Shown here piece by piece: positions 42,480-51,397 of a stretch of 64,000 nt of DNA. Each line of letters starts with the position of its first letter. Positions within the stretch are counted from its first letter, which is position 1. The DNA is from Micromonospora luteifusca (lineage in GTDB: Bacteria > Actinomycetota > Actinomycetes > Mycobacteriales > Micromonosporaceae): contig NZ_JAFBBP010000001.1 of the NCBI RefSeq assembly GCF_016907275.1, forward strand, positions 5,260,001 through 5,324,000, written 5' to 3'. The notes beneath the pieces were generated by a model that worked only from the letters and a program-made list of their open reading frames with translations, did no database searches and was not told the origin of the DNA. A program made the translations under genes and the position numbers.

Positions 42480-43703
42480 ATGCCGGTGTTACTGTACGCA
42501 CTCATATTGTTGCTGCGGATCAGGGCGCGCCGCCGGTACTCCGTAGGTCGACGTTGGGGTGCGAGCGTGAAGTCATCCAATCTGAGCATCGGCCAGAACG
42601 GCCCGAACCGGCCGCCAGTGCGATCCCGTCCCGTGGTCGTGCAGCATTCGGCAGGTAGGCCAGGAGCGAACGGCCCACTGACCGCAGTGGAGCGGGTGCT
42701 GGCCTCCCCGCTCGCCGAGCGGTACGAGTTCGTCCGGATGCACCAGGTCGGGGGCAACGGCGCTCTCAACACCTCCTTGCTGCGGGAGTGGATCCCGCTC
42801 CTGCGCAGGGTGCGTCCTGACGTCGTGCATGTGCGTGGACTACAGAACGAGGGCTTCCACGCAGTGCTGGCCGCCCGGATGGCGGGCTGTCCGCGCATCC
42901 TGGTGACGGTGCACGGCACCGTGCGCGATCTACGGCATGTCGGCCCCTCCTGGCGGCGCCGGCTGTTGGTTCACGGTGCCGAACCAGCCACTCTCCGGAT
43001 GGCCAGTCATGTCGCCACCGTGTGCGAGTACGCGGCCGGCCGGGATTTCGTGCGTCAGCAGGCCGAAAAGTTCGTAGGCGTGATTCCCAACGGGGTGCCC
43101 GTGCCGGCCGATCCGAGCGCCGCCCGGAGTCGGGCGCGCGCCGCGCTCGGCATGGCCGAAGACGACGTGGTGATGATCACCGTGGCGCGTCTGACCTGGG
43201 ACAAGGGCTTCAGGGTACTGGCGGACGCGCTGTGCCGGCTGCCTCCGCAGGTCGGTCGCCGGGTCCTGCTGATCGCCGGCGACGGGCCGGACCGGTCAGG
43301 AATCGCAGCCGCTCTGGCGCGGGTCGGTGGTACCGAGGTTCGACTGCTCGGCAACCGACTCGACGTGCCGGATCTGCTGTCGGCGGCGGATGTCTTCGTG
43401 TTCCCCACCCTGCACGAGAACCTGTCCAACGCCCTGTTGGAGGCGATGGCGCACGCCCTGCCCGTTGTGGCGTCCGCCGTCGGTGGCAACGTCGAGGTGC
43501 TGCGTTCCGGTGGTGGTCGACTGGTGCCGGCGGGGGACGCGGGCGAGTTGGCTGCGGCGCTGTGGCCCCTGCTTGCTGATGCTGGGGAGCGGCGGCACAT
43601 GGGTCAGACGGGCTACAAGGTGGTGCACGACGGCTACAGCCTCCAGGTCATGCTCGGCGCACTCGACGGCGTCTACCGGCGAATGCTGGAAGGAGAGGCG
43701 TGA
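42480..43703 (+). CDS. GT4-family glycosyltransferase B
   Basis: This is a 407-residue GT-B enzyme. It has VVQHSAGRPGANGPLTAVERVL near the N-terminus, then VHVRGLQNEGFHAVLAA. The donor domain has MITVARLTWDKGFRVLADAL and the catalytic EX7E block FVFPTLHENLSNALLEAMAHALPVVAS. The first 29 residues include a hydrophobic run (LLYALILLL). An alternative GTG start at 42567 would remove it, and neither site has an ideal ribosome sequence. The stop overlaps the start of the next glycosyltransferase gene by 4 bp. Confidence 0.85.
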   Translation: MPVLLYALILLLRIRARRRYSVGRRWGASVKSSNLSIGQNGPNRPPVRSRPVVVQHSAGRPGANGPLTAVERVLASPLAERYEFVRMHQVGGNGALNTSLLREWIPLLRRVRPDVVHVRGLQNEGFHAVLAARMAGCPRILVTVHGTVRDLRHVGPSWRRRLLVHGAEPATLRMASHVATVCEYAAGRDFVRQQAEKFVGVIPNGVPVPADPSAARSRARAALGMAEDDVVMITVARLTWDKGFRVLADALCRLPPQVGRRVLLIAGDGPDRSGIAAALARVGGTEVRLLGNRLDVPDLLSAADVFVFPTLHENLSNALLEAMAHALPVVASAVGGNVEVLRSGGGRLVPAGDAGELAAALWPLLADAGERRHMGQTGYKVVHDGYSLQVMLGALDGVYRRMLEGEA

Positions 43704-45028
43704 CCTCCGAGTCATTTCCCCGGGTCCTGCTGCTGGGGTTCACAGTCGACGACGAACTGTTCAACACAGTCGTGGAGCGGGACGTGGTCATGCCCACCCA
43801 GACTCATACGTTCGCCTGGGGGCTGGTCAAGAGCATCCGTGCCGCGGGTTGCCCGGTGCATCTGGTGTCAGCGGCTCCTGCCTCGACCTTCCCTCGGAAT
43901 CGCAAGATCTTGTTCCGCCCCGGGCGGTTCCAGCAGGACGGTGTGCAGGGCGACCTACTGGGCTTCGTCAATCTGCTCGGCGTCAAACACCTCACACGGT
44001 TCCTTTCCGCTGTGCGGTCGGGCCGACGTGCGCTGCGCCGGCAGGGGAGCGATGTACTGCTGATCCACGGCGTACACACGCCGTTCCTGTGGTTCGGCGT
44101 CCTGGCCGCGCGGCGACGGTGGGTGCGAGTGGTGCCCGTGCTGACGGATCCCCCAGGGGTCGCCCTTCCCACCGACGGTCGAATCGTGCGCGGGCTGCGC
44201 CGCCTGGATCGTGCGCTGGTGCGCTCGGCGCTGCGTCGATCTTCCGGTGTCGTGGTCCTCACCGCGGCGCTTGCCGATGACTTCGCACCCTCGGTGCCTC
44301 GTCTGGTCATGGAGGGCATTTTCAACCCGCCTTCCGTCGACCCGTCCACATCGACCGCGATCGGGTCCGTCGACGCGGCCAGCGAGGCGTCGCCGAGCAG
44401 TGCAAAGATCGGTCCCACTCGTGCCCTGGTGTACGCCGGAGGCCTCACACGGGCCTATGGGGTCGATCGGCTGGTTGAGGCGTTCCGTGGCTTGACGGCG
44501 CCCGACCTGCGCCTGTTCCTGTTCGGACGGGGCGAGTTGGAGGATTGGCTGGAGACGCAGGCGAAGTCGGACCCCAGGGTCGTTCCTCCCGAACTGCTCA
44601 ACCGCGACGCGTTGGTCAAGCGGCTCGCCCGCGCGGCGCTCCTGGTGAACCCGCGGCCGGTCGGCCAGTCGTTCGTACGCTACTCGTTTCCATCCAAGAT
44701 CATTGAGTACCTCTCCACCGGGGTTCCGGTGGTGACCACGAGGCTGCCTGGCATTCCCCCCGACTATGAGCGGTACCTTCTCTTCGCTGACTCGGACACT
44801 GTCGAGGGTCTGCGTGAAGCGATGTTGCGCGCCCTCGCCCTGCCTCCCGAGGCGAGCCGGGCACTCGGCGCCGCCGGGGCCGCCTTCGTGCGGGAGACGC
44901 GCGGGCCTGCGGCCCAGGGACAACGAATTCGGTCCTTCCTGGCCGGGTTGACGACCATCTCACCCGACCAGGATGACGTGCGGGCGCAGCAGCGCAAGCT
45001 ACCGCGGCATGAGGTAGGGCGGCGCTGA
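43700..45028 (+). CDS. GT4-like glycosyltransferase C
   Basis: This is a 442-residue GT-B-like protein. Motifs include LLIHGVHTPFLWFGVLAARRR, the linker VVVLTAALADDFAP, the donor-domain start LVYAGGLTRAYGVDRLVEAF and the late block PSKIIEYLSTGVPVVTTRLPG. It is coupled to glycosyltransferase B by a GTGA overlap, so both probably act on the same repeat unit. Its 3' end overlaps the oppositely oriented polymerase gene by 30 bp. Substrates are not predictable. Confidence 0.82.
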   Translation: MTSESFPRVLLLGFTVDDELFNTVVERDVVMPTQTHTFAWGLVKSIRAAGCPVHLVSAAPASTFPRNRKILFRPGRFQQDGVQGDLLGFVNLLGVKHLTRFLSAVRSGRRALRRQGSDVLLIHGVHTPFLWFGVLAARRRWVRVVPVLTDPPGVALPTDGRIVRGLRRLDRALVRSALRRSSGVVVLTAALADDFAPSVPRLVMEGIFNPPSVDPSTSTAIGSVDAASEASPSSAKIGPTRALVYAGGLTRAYGVDRLVEAFRGLTAPDLRLFLFGRGELEDWLETQAKSDPRVVPPELLNRDALVKRLARAALLVNPRPVGQSFVRYSFPSKIIEYLSTGVPVVTTRLPGIPPDYERYLLFADSDTVEGLREAMLRALALPPEASRALGAAGAAFVRETRGPAAQGQRIRSFLAGLTTISPDQDDVRAQQRKLPRHEVGRR

Positions 45029-46411
45029 ACCGTTACGTGTCCGGCGGTGCAGCGCCGACCCAAGGTAGAGGACCAGCAGCGTGGCGAGACCGATAACCGC
45101 CGGCCGGGACATGCCGATCTGATTGTTCGCCGGTATGTACGCGACGAGCAGGCACATCTGGACGAAGATCAGCGTCGGCAGGATCCGGCCCGAGAGGTTC
45201 ACCTCACGCCAGAGCCGGGCGAAGAACCAACCCAGGAGGCCCATGAAGAGCACCGTGCCCGGGAAGGTGAGGTCCGACGCGAGCCACGGATAGAGCGTCG
45301 ACCAGTACAAGCCTGCCGGCCAACCGGTCCGTTCCTCGGTGCGTGCCGGATAGGCCGGGTGGCGGTCGGTGTCGATGTCCAGGTACTGACTCGCGTACGA
45401 GGTGACCGCCGGAGTGCTACCCAGGCCGTATGACCACGCGAAGGGCGTCTCAAGGTTGTACGCGAGGCCGAGGTAACCGTGGGTGGGATAAATGACGATT
45501 GCGGCCACACCGGTGGCGAGATGCTCACCGACAACCCGCTCCACAGTCGGATTGGCTCGCACGCGGTCGTGTGTCCCAAACTGCTCTGTCCGATCGGCCT
45601 GGCTACTGATCATGTACGAGCAGAAGAGCACGACGACCAACGCGACCATCACCTTCGCGCCCCGGTGCGTCGCCTTTCGGCGGGTAAGGTCGCGATCACG
45701 TGAGGACACGATGAGCAACCCGGCCGCAATCATCAGCACGAAGTCGCCCAGGCCTTTGAGCGTGCCGATGTAGAGGAAGAAAAGACTGTAGACCGCCATG
45801 CCGGTGAGCCCGACGAGCCGCAGGCCACTCGACAGACGTCGCCAGTACACAACAAGCAGCGGTACGAGCGCGGTACCCAGCGCACCGAGCAGGGTCAGCA
45901 ACTGGATGGCCGGATTCGTCCGCCCGCTGTCCTGCTGCGCCTGGTAGACGAGGAACTTGTTGACGTACGCCGCAGCCGGGTCCTGCAGGCTGGCGAGGAT
46001 GCTGCCCGGGCTGGTTGCGCCGTACTCCAGGAGGAGGCTCAGACCAAGGGCGACGTAGTAGACACCGCTGGCGAGAACGAGCCGGCGAACCCTTCGGACG
46101 TCGGTGGACCGCGGCGCACCGACCTGCGGGCCAGGTTCCCGGCGATAGATCTGCACGGCGTAGCCGACGGCGAACGCACCGGTGGCGGCGAACACGAACA
46201 GGCAGAGCTGGCCCGGGTTCGGGACCTGTTCCGCCATGGCACCCGTCCAGAAGACGCCGAAGGTGCCGAGCATCCAGGCGCCAGCCAGTAGCAGTGGCAG
46301 CCAGGCCCTGAGCGCACGGTGGAAGGGAGCCGGACGGCGATCGACCGCTCGCGGTGACGTCGGCTGGGGCGCGAGTCGACGTGCGTGGAGGCCTGGTGTT
46401 GTCATCGTCAT
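44999..46411 (-). CDS. Wzy-like oligosaccharide repeat-unit polymerase
   Basis: This is a 470-residue membrane protein with about 11-12 hydrophobic helices. A large extracytoplasmic loop (about residues 290-385: ATGVAAIVIYPTHGYLG...YPARTEERTGWPAG) precedes the last helices. This arrangement is characteristic of O-antigen polymerases (Wzy/EpsG-like). Sequence conservation in the family is poor, so the call rests on topology and on its location beside a flippase and three glycosyltransferase genes. It would join flipped repeat units outside the membrane. It overlaps the preceding convergent gene by 30 bp and is divergent from the L-FucNAc operon. Confidence 0.75.
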   Translation of the reverse strand: MTMTTPGLHARRLAPQPTSPRAVDRRPAPFHRALRAWLPLLLAGAWMLGTFGVFWTGAMAEQVPNPGQLCLFVFAATGAFAVGYAVQIYRREPGPQVGAPRSTDVRRVRRLVLASGVYYVALGLSLLLEYGATSPGSILASLQDPAAAYVNKFLVYQAQQDSGRTNPAIQLLTLLGALGTALVPLLVVYWRRLSSGLRLVGLTGMAVYSLFFLYIGTLKGLGDFVLMIAAGLLIVSSRDRDLTRRKATHRGAKVMVALVVVLFCSYMISSQADRTEQFGTHDRVRANPTVERVVGEHLATGVAAIVIYPTHGYLGLAYNLETPFAWSYGLGSTPAVTSYASQYLDIDTDRHPAYPARTEERTGWPAGLYWSTLYPWLASDLTFPGTVLFMGLLGWFFARLWREVNLSGRILPTLIFVQMCLLVAYIPANNQIGMSRPAVIGLATLLVLYLGSALHRRTRNGSAPPYLMPR

Positions 46412-46818
46412 CCGACCGGTGCTCCCGCATCAATGCCTGCTCCGCCGGGCGACTCCCGGTGGTGGTCGTTCCGCTCGTCCCCGCCACACGGACCGTTTGC
46501 CGCGCGCCGTCGCGGGCAACGTGGCCACTTCTCCTGGCGTTGACTTCACGCCTTGGGCGGGACCGGGCCAAGCTGGCCGCAGCTTGTTATAGCAAGGATC
46601 GATGGGGGGATTTGCGTGTTTCCTGAAACGACTCCGACGGAATGACCAGTCGGAGGGTTCAACAGTGGACCGCCCTGTACGAAGCCCCACGCTGCGGGGC
46701 TTCGTACCCGTTTCACCGTTTCCGGAGTGTCTTCGGCTCGTTGCCCGAGTTGTGACAGCCGCCCCGTGACCGAACGTGCGGCTGCCGCGATCCGCCCAGA
46801 CGAGACGGGGAGCAAACA
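46412..46818. promoter_or_regulatory. 407-bp divergent intergenic region with a stem-loop
   Basis: This gap must hold promoters for the Wzy-like gene (minus strand) and the capE-type operon (plus strand). The clearest element is an 11-bp perfect stem at 46678-46688/46696-46706 (TACGAAGCCCC, 7-nt loop). It lies about 113 bp before the GTG of the capE-type gene and lacks a following T-run. It could be an attenuator, a protein-binding dyad or a mRNA 5'-end structure. A GGGGAG ribosome site lies just before 46819. No convincing gene was found in this region. Confidence 0.5.
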
Positions 46819-47859
46819 GTGACTTTCTCGACCACCGGACGCCGCGTGCTGATCACCGGCGGTACGGGTTCCTTCGGCCAGACCATGGTGCGCCGGCTCC
46901 TCGACCGTGGAGCCGGGGAGGTCCGGGTGCTGAGCCGGGACGAGGCCAAGCAGGACGGCATGCGTCGGCTGCTCGGTGACGAGCGGGTTCGCTACTACGT
47001 CGGGGACGTTCGCGACTACGACTCGGTGCTCAAGGCCAGCCGGGGCATCGACTACGTGTTCCACGCCGCCGCCCTCAAGCAGGTGCCGTCCTGTGAGTTC
47101 TTCCCGTTGGAGGCCGTCCGGACCAACGTGCTGGGCAGCGCCAACGTCATCGAGGCCGCCGAGCGCAACGGCGTCGGATCGGTCGTGGTGCTCAGCACCG
47201 ACAAGGCCGTCTACCCGGTGAACGCGATGGGCATGAGCAAGGCGCTGATGGAGAAGGTGGCCCAGGCGCACGCCCGGAACAACCCGAACAGCGCCACCAC
47301 GGTCTCCTGCGTCCGGTACGGCAATGTCATGTACTCGCGTGGGTCGGTGATCCCGCTCTTCATCGAGCAGATCAAGGCTGGCCGGGCGCCCACCGTGACC
47401 GACGCGGGGATGACCCGGTTCCTGATGTCGCTCGCCGACTCGGTCGAGCTGGTCGAGCATGCCTTCCACCACGCGCGGCCCGGCGACATTTTCATCCGCA
47501 AGGCCGCCGCCTGCACCGTCGGCGACCTGGCCGAAGCGGTGTGCCACCTCTTCGACGTGCCCGCCAAGCTCGACGTGATCGGTGTGCGGCACGGGGAGAA
47601 GCAGGCCGAGACACTGGCCAGCAGGGAGGAGCTCGCCCAGGCCGAGGACTTCGGCGACTTCCTCCGGGTGCCGCTCGACGCCCGTGATCTCAACTACGCG
47701 CTCTACGTCTCCGAGGGCGACCTCGGTGGCGGGCCGACCGAGGACTTCAACTCGGCGAACGCGCCGCAACTCGGCGTACCCGAGATCATCAAGTTGCTGA
47801 AGGGTTTGCCCGAGGTACGCGCCGAGCTGGCGCTGCGGGACCCGGTGTTGGCGTGCTGA
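46819..47859 (+). CDS. capE: UDP-GlcNAc 4,6-dehydratase/5-epimerase (CapE/FnlA-like)
   Basis: This 346-residue SDR catalyses the first step from UDP-GlcNAc to UDP-L-FucNAc. The nucleotide loop is TGGTGSFGQ (13-21). The active site is LSTDKAVYPVNAMGMSK, where Met137 replaces the usual SDR tyrosine four residues before Lys141, with Asp128/Lys129 as alternative acid/base. This substitution is characteristic of the CapE/FnlA group. The neighbours are CapF- and CapG-like genes, which fixes the pathway. GTG 46819 has GGGGAG 7 nt upstream. It is the first gene of a four-gene operon with overlapping starts and stops. Confidence 0.93.
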   Translation: MTFSTTGRRVLITGGTGSFGQTMVRRLLDRGAGEVRVLSRDEAKQDGMRRLLGDERVRYYVGDVRDYDSVLKASRGIDYVFHAAALKQVPSCEFFPLEAVRTNVLGSANVIEAAERNGVGSVVVLSTDKAVYPVNAMGMSKALMEKVAQAHARNNPNSATTVSCVRYGNVMYSRGSVIPLFIEQIKAGRAPTVTDAGMTRFLMSLADSVELVEHAFHHARPGDIFIRKAAACTVGDLAEAVCHLFDVPAKLDVIGVRHGEKQAETLASREELAQAEDFGDFLRVPLDARDLNYALYVSEGDLGGGPTEDFNSANAPQLGVPEIIKLLKGLPEVRAELALRDPVLAC

Positions 47860-48980
47860 GGTTCGCCGTCACCGGTGCCGGGGGCTTCCTCGGCTGGCAC
47901 GTCCGGGTGCTGCTGCGCGCTCTGGGTTGGCCGGAACCGGTCGTGGTGACCCGCGACGACCTCACCGATCCCGGCGTGGTCGCGGCGAAGGTGGCCGGGG
48001 TCGACCGGGTGCTGCACCTGGCCGGCGTCAACCGGGGTGAGCCAGCCGATGTCGCCGCCGGCAACGTGCAGCTCGCCGCGCAACTCGCCGAGGGTTTCAG
48101 GCACTGCGCGAACCCGCCGGCGCGGGTGGTCTACGCCAACTCGGTGCAGGCCGGCAACGGCACCCCGTACGGCGACGCCAAGGCCACCGCTGCGCGGGTC
48201 CTGGCCGGCACTGGCATCGACCTCGACGACGTGTTGCTGCCGAATCTCTACGGCGAGCACGGCCGTCCCTACTACAACTCGGCGGCGGCGACGTTCTGCC
48301 GGGTGCTCGCCGAGGGCGGCCGGCCGGAGGTGCACGCCGATCGTGAGCTGAGCCTCGTGCACGTCACCGACGCGGCTGCCCGGCTCATCGGCGTTGCCGC
48401 CGGCGGGTCGTGGGATCCGGCCATGCCGCCGCTGCGGATCGGTGTGCAGGGGTTGGCCAGCCGGCTCGCGGCCATGGCCGCGACGTACCGGACCGGGGAG
48501 ATCCCGTCGTTGCTCGACCGGCACGATGTGCGCCTGTTCAACACCTACCGGTCGCACTGCTTCCCGGCGCACTACCCGCTCGCGCTGCCGCGCCGGGCCG
48601 ACGCCCGCGGTGAGCTGGTCGAGACGGTCAAGGCGCACGGCGGCGCCGGGCAGACGTTCTGCTCCACCACCCGCCCCGGCATCACCCGTGGTGAGCACTT
48701 CCACCTGGCGAAGGTGGAGCGGTTCGTGGTGCTGCGCGGGACGGCCGAGATCAGTCTGCGCCGGGTCGATGATGCCGAGGTATTGCGGTTCGCGGTCACC
48801 GGCGACGAGCCGGTGCTCGTGGACATGCCCACCATGTGGGTGCACAAGCTGGTCAACACCGGCTCGGACGAGCTGCTGACGATGTTCTGGACCAACGAGC
48901 TGTTCGACCCGGACCGGCCGGACACCTGGCCCGAGCCGGTGGAGGCGACGCGGACAGCGCCGGTGGCGGTCGGCGCGTGA
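47853..48980 (+). CDS. capF: CapF/FnlB-like bifunctional reductase with cupin domain
   Basis: This is a 375-residue two-domain enzyme. The N-terminal SDR reductase (FAVTGAGGFLGWHV, about residues 3-16; NLYGEHGRPYYNS) spans about 245 residues. A C-terminal cupin with metal-binding histidines (TRGEHFHLAK) follows. In Staphylococcus CapF the cupin epimerises C3 and the SDR reduces C4 of the CapE product. The start GTG at 47853 overlaps the capE stop by 7 bp, and its own stop overlaps the next gene by 4 bp. Domain order and length match CapF. Confidence 0.93.
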   Translation: MLRFAVTGAGGFLGWHVRVLLRALGWPEPVVVTRDDLTDPGVVAAKVAGVDRVLHLAGVNRGEPADVAAGNVQLAAQLAEGFRHCANPPARVVYANSVQAGNGTPYGDAKATAARVLAGTGIDLDDVLLPNLYGEHGRPYYNSAAATFCRVLAEGGRPEVHADRELSLVHVTDAAARLIGVAAGGSWDPAMPPLRIGVQGLASRLAAMAATYRTGEIPSLLDRHDVRLFNTYRSHCFPAHYPLALPRRADARGELVETVKAHGGAGQTFCSTTRPGITRGEHFHLAKVERFVVLRGTAEISLRRVDDAEVLRFAVTGDEPVLVDMPTMWVHKLVNTGSDELLTMFWTNELFDPDRPDTWPEPVEATRTAPVAVGA

Positions 48981-50215
48981 AGGTTGGTCTGATCAGCCAG
49001 TGGTACCCCCCGGAGGGAGCGTTCATCCCCGGGAACCTCGCGCACGGGCTCGCCGAGCGCGGACATCAGGTGCGGGTGCTCACCACCTTCCCGAGCTATC
49101 CGCACGGCCGCGTGTATCCCGGCTGGCGGCAGCGGTGGGGGCATCGGGAGACCGACGGATCGGTGGCGGTCCGGCGGGTCCCGGCCTACCCGAGTCACGA
49201 CGCCTCCGCGCTCCGGCGGGCGGTGAGCCACCTCTCCTTCGGTGCCAGCAGCGCGCTGGCCGGGGTGCGGTGGCTCGCCGACGTCGACGTCACGTACGTC
49301 TACCACCCGCCGCCCACGGCCGCCGCCGCCGCGGCACTGCTGCGCGCTACCCGGCGGACACCGGTCGTGCTGCACGTACAGGACCTGTGGCCGGATTCGG
49401 TGACGCATTCCGGCATGGCACCCACCGGCCGGGTCGGTCGCACGCTGGAGCGGGCCGTCGGGGCGCTGATGCGGGGGACGTACCGGTTGGCCGACACGAT
49501 CGTGGTGATCTCGCCGACCATGGCCGAGCAGGTCGTGGCCCGTGGCGCCGACCCGGACCGGATTCGGGTGGTCTGGAACTGGACCGACGACGCGCTGTTC
49601 CGTCCGGTGCCGGTCACCGCCGAGGCCCGTGCGGTGCTGGGTCATCGGGGGCGTTGCACCGTGATGTTCGCCGGCAACCTGGGGCTGTTGCAGGGCCTCG
49701 ACACCGCCATCCGTGCGGCGGCCGCCGCCCGGGACCGGATGGACCTGGTGCTGGTCGGTTCCGGTGCGGGCGAGGACGCTGCCCGTCGGCTCGCGGCCGA
49801 CCTGGGCGCCGACAACGTGCGGTTCATCGGTCGACACCCGCCGGAGAAGATGGCGGAGCTGTCCGCGGCGGCGGACTGGCAACTGGTGTGCCTGCGTGAC
49901 CTGCCCGCCCTGCGGGCCGCCGTCCCGTCGAAGCTGCAGGCCGCGTTGGCCTGCGGGGTGCCGGTGATCGCCGCGGCGGGTGGCGACACCGCGGCCCTCG
50001 TCCAGTCGGCCGAGTTCGGTCTCGTCTGCCCGCCGGAGGACTGGCCGACGCTCGCCGACAGGTTCGTGACGGCGGCCGCCGTGCCCGCCGACGTTCGACG
50101 CGACATGGGTCGTCGGGCCCGACACGTCTACCAGGAGCGGATGTCGCTGCGGGTGGGCGTCGACCAGTTCGAGGACATCCTGACCAAGGTCGCTGCGCAG
50201 AGAGGACGGGCATGA
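48977..50215 (+). CDS. GT4-family glycosyltransferase, probable L-FucNAc transferase (WbuB-like)
   Basis: This is a 412-residue GT-B enzyme starting VKVGLISQWYPPEGAFIPG. HVQDLWPDSV precedes the linker, VVISPTMAEQVVARG follows, and the donor domain has MFAGNLGLLQGLDTAI and PSKLQAALACGVPVIA. WbuB, which adds L-FucNAc in E. coli, lies next to fnlABC. The same genetic setting here suggests the same donor. Translation is coupled to capF by a GTGA overlap and to the following capG-like gene by ATGA. Confidence 0.85.
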   Translation: MKVGLISQWYPPEGAFIPGNLAHGLAERGHQVRVLTTFPSYPHGRVYPGWRQRWGHRETDGSVAVRRVPAYPSHDASALRRAVSHLSFGASSALAGVRWLADVDVTYVYHPPPTAAAAAALLRATRRTPVVLHVQDLWPDSVTHSGMAPTGRVGRTLERAVGALMRGTYRLADTIVVISPTMAEQVVARGADPDRIRVVWNWTDDALFRPVPVTAEARAVLGHRGRCTVMFAGNLGLLQGLDTAIRAAAAARDRMDLVLVGSGAGEDAARRLAADLGADNVRFIGRHPPEKMAELSAAADWQLVCLRDLPALRAAVPSKLQAALACGVPVIAAAGGDTAALVQSAEFGLVCPPEDWPTLADRFVTAAAVPADVRRDMGRRARHVYQERMSLRVGVDQFEDILTKVAAQRGRA

Positions 50216-51336
50216 CCAGGATCATGACGGTGGTCGGCACTCGACCGGAGATCATCCGGCTGTCCCGGGTGCTCGCCCGGCTCGACGACACGGTGGACCA
50301 CGTCCTGGTCCACACCGGGCAGAACTGGGACCCGACGCTGTCCGAGGTGTTCTTCACCGAGCTGCGGCTGCGCCAGCCGGACCGGTTCCTGGAGGTCGAC
50401 ACCTCCTCGCTCGGCCGGGTCCTCGGCGGCGTGCTGGTCGGCATGGAGCAGGCGATCGCCGAGCTGCGCCCGGACGCGCTGCTGGTGCTCGGCGACACCA
50501 ACAGCTGCATCGCCGCGCTGATGGCGCGGCGCATGCGCGTGCCGGTCTACCACATGGAGGCCGGAAACCGCTGCTTCGACCTGAACGTTCCGGAGGAGAC
50601 CAACCGCCGGCTGGTCGACCACGTTGCGGACTTCAACCTGGTGTACACCGAACACGCCCGGCGCAACCTGCTCGCCGAGGGTCTGCACCCGCGCCGGATC
50701 CTGCACACTGGCTCACCGATGCGCGAGGTGCTGGAGCACTACCGGGCGCCGATCGCCAGCTCGAGAATCCTGAGCCGGTTGGAGCTTGACCGGGGCGGCT
50801 ACTTCCTGGTCAGCGCACACCGTGAGGAGAACGTGGACCGCCCCGACCGGCTCCGCAAGCTGCTGGACTGCCTGGTCGCGGTACGCGACCGCTGGAGCCT
50901 CCCGGTGCTGGTCTCCACCCACCCGCGCACCCGTAAACGGCTGGAGGCGCTGGCCCCGGACGCCACCGCGTTGGACGGCATCGCCTTCCACGAGCCGTTC
51001 GGTCTGCTCGACTACGTGCACCTGCAGACCAGGGCGTACTGCACCCTGTCCGACAGCGGGACGATCAGCGAGGAGTCCGCCATCCTCGGCTTTCCCGCGG
51101 TGACACTGCGCGAGTCGATCGAACGCCCGGAGGCACTCGACGCGGGCGGCATCATCATGACCGGCCTCGACCCGCAGGGCGTGGTCGAGGCCGTCGAGGT
51201 GACCGTCGCCCAGGTCGCCGCGCAGGGCGTGCCCTGCCCGGTCGACTACCGGGTGCCGGACACCTCCCGGCGGGTCGTCGACTTCATCCTCTCCACCGTC
51301 CGCCGGCACCACGACTGGGCGGGCATCCGCCGCTGA
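50212..51336 (+). CDS. capG: UDP-N-acetylglucosamine 2-epimerase family enzyme (CapG/FnlC-like)
   Basis: This is a 374-residue GT-B-like non-hydrolysing 2-epimerase. The block YHMEAGNRCFDLNVPEETNR is closer to CapG/FnlC than to WecB. SAHREENVD and SDSGTISEESAILGFP complete the UDP-binding site. It carries out the final C2 epimerisation that gives UDP-L-FucNAc. It is the last gene of the capE-capF-GT-capG operon and is followed by a perfect 14-bp terminator stem. Length is typical. Confidence 0.93.
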   Translation: MTRIMTVVGTRPEIIRLSRVLARLDDTVDHVLVHTGQNWDPTLSEVFFTELRLRQPDRFLEVDTSSLGRVLGGVLVGMEQAIAELRPDALLVLGDTNSCIAALMARRMRVPVYHMEAGNRCFDLNVPEETNRRLVDHVADFNLVYTEHARRNLLAEGLHPRRILHTGSPMREVLEHYRAPIASSRILSRLELDRGGYFLVSAHREENVDRPDRLRKLLDCLVAVRDRWSLPVLVSTHPRTRKRLEALAPDATALDGIAFHEPFGLLDYVHLQTRAYCTLSDSGTISEESAILGFPAVTLRESIERPEALDAGGIIMTGLDPQGVVEAVEVTVAQVAAQGVPCPVDYRVPDTSRRVVDFILSTVRRHHDWAGIRR

Positions 51337-51352
51337 ACGTCGACGACAAACG

Positions 51353-51385
51353 GGGCCGGCCACCGCGAACTGCGGTGGCCGGCCC
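51353..51385. terminator. Bidirectional hairpin terminator between the two nucleotide-sugar operons
   Basis: Bases 51353-51366 and 51372-51385 form a perfect 14-bp GC-rich stem with a 5-nt loop. It lies in the 61-bp gap between the convergent stops at 51336 and 51398. Confidence 0.85.
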
Positions 51386-51397
51386 TCCGGTCGTTCG

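Noticed and set aside
46601..46771. 56-codon ORF in the intergenic region before capE
   Set aside because: It reads through the stem-loop, has poor codon bias (many A/T third positions) and no ribosome site.
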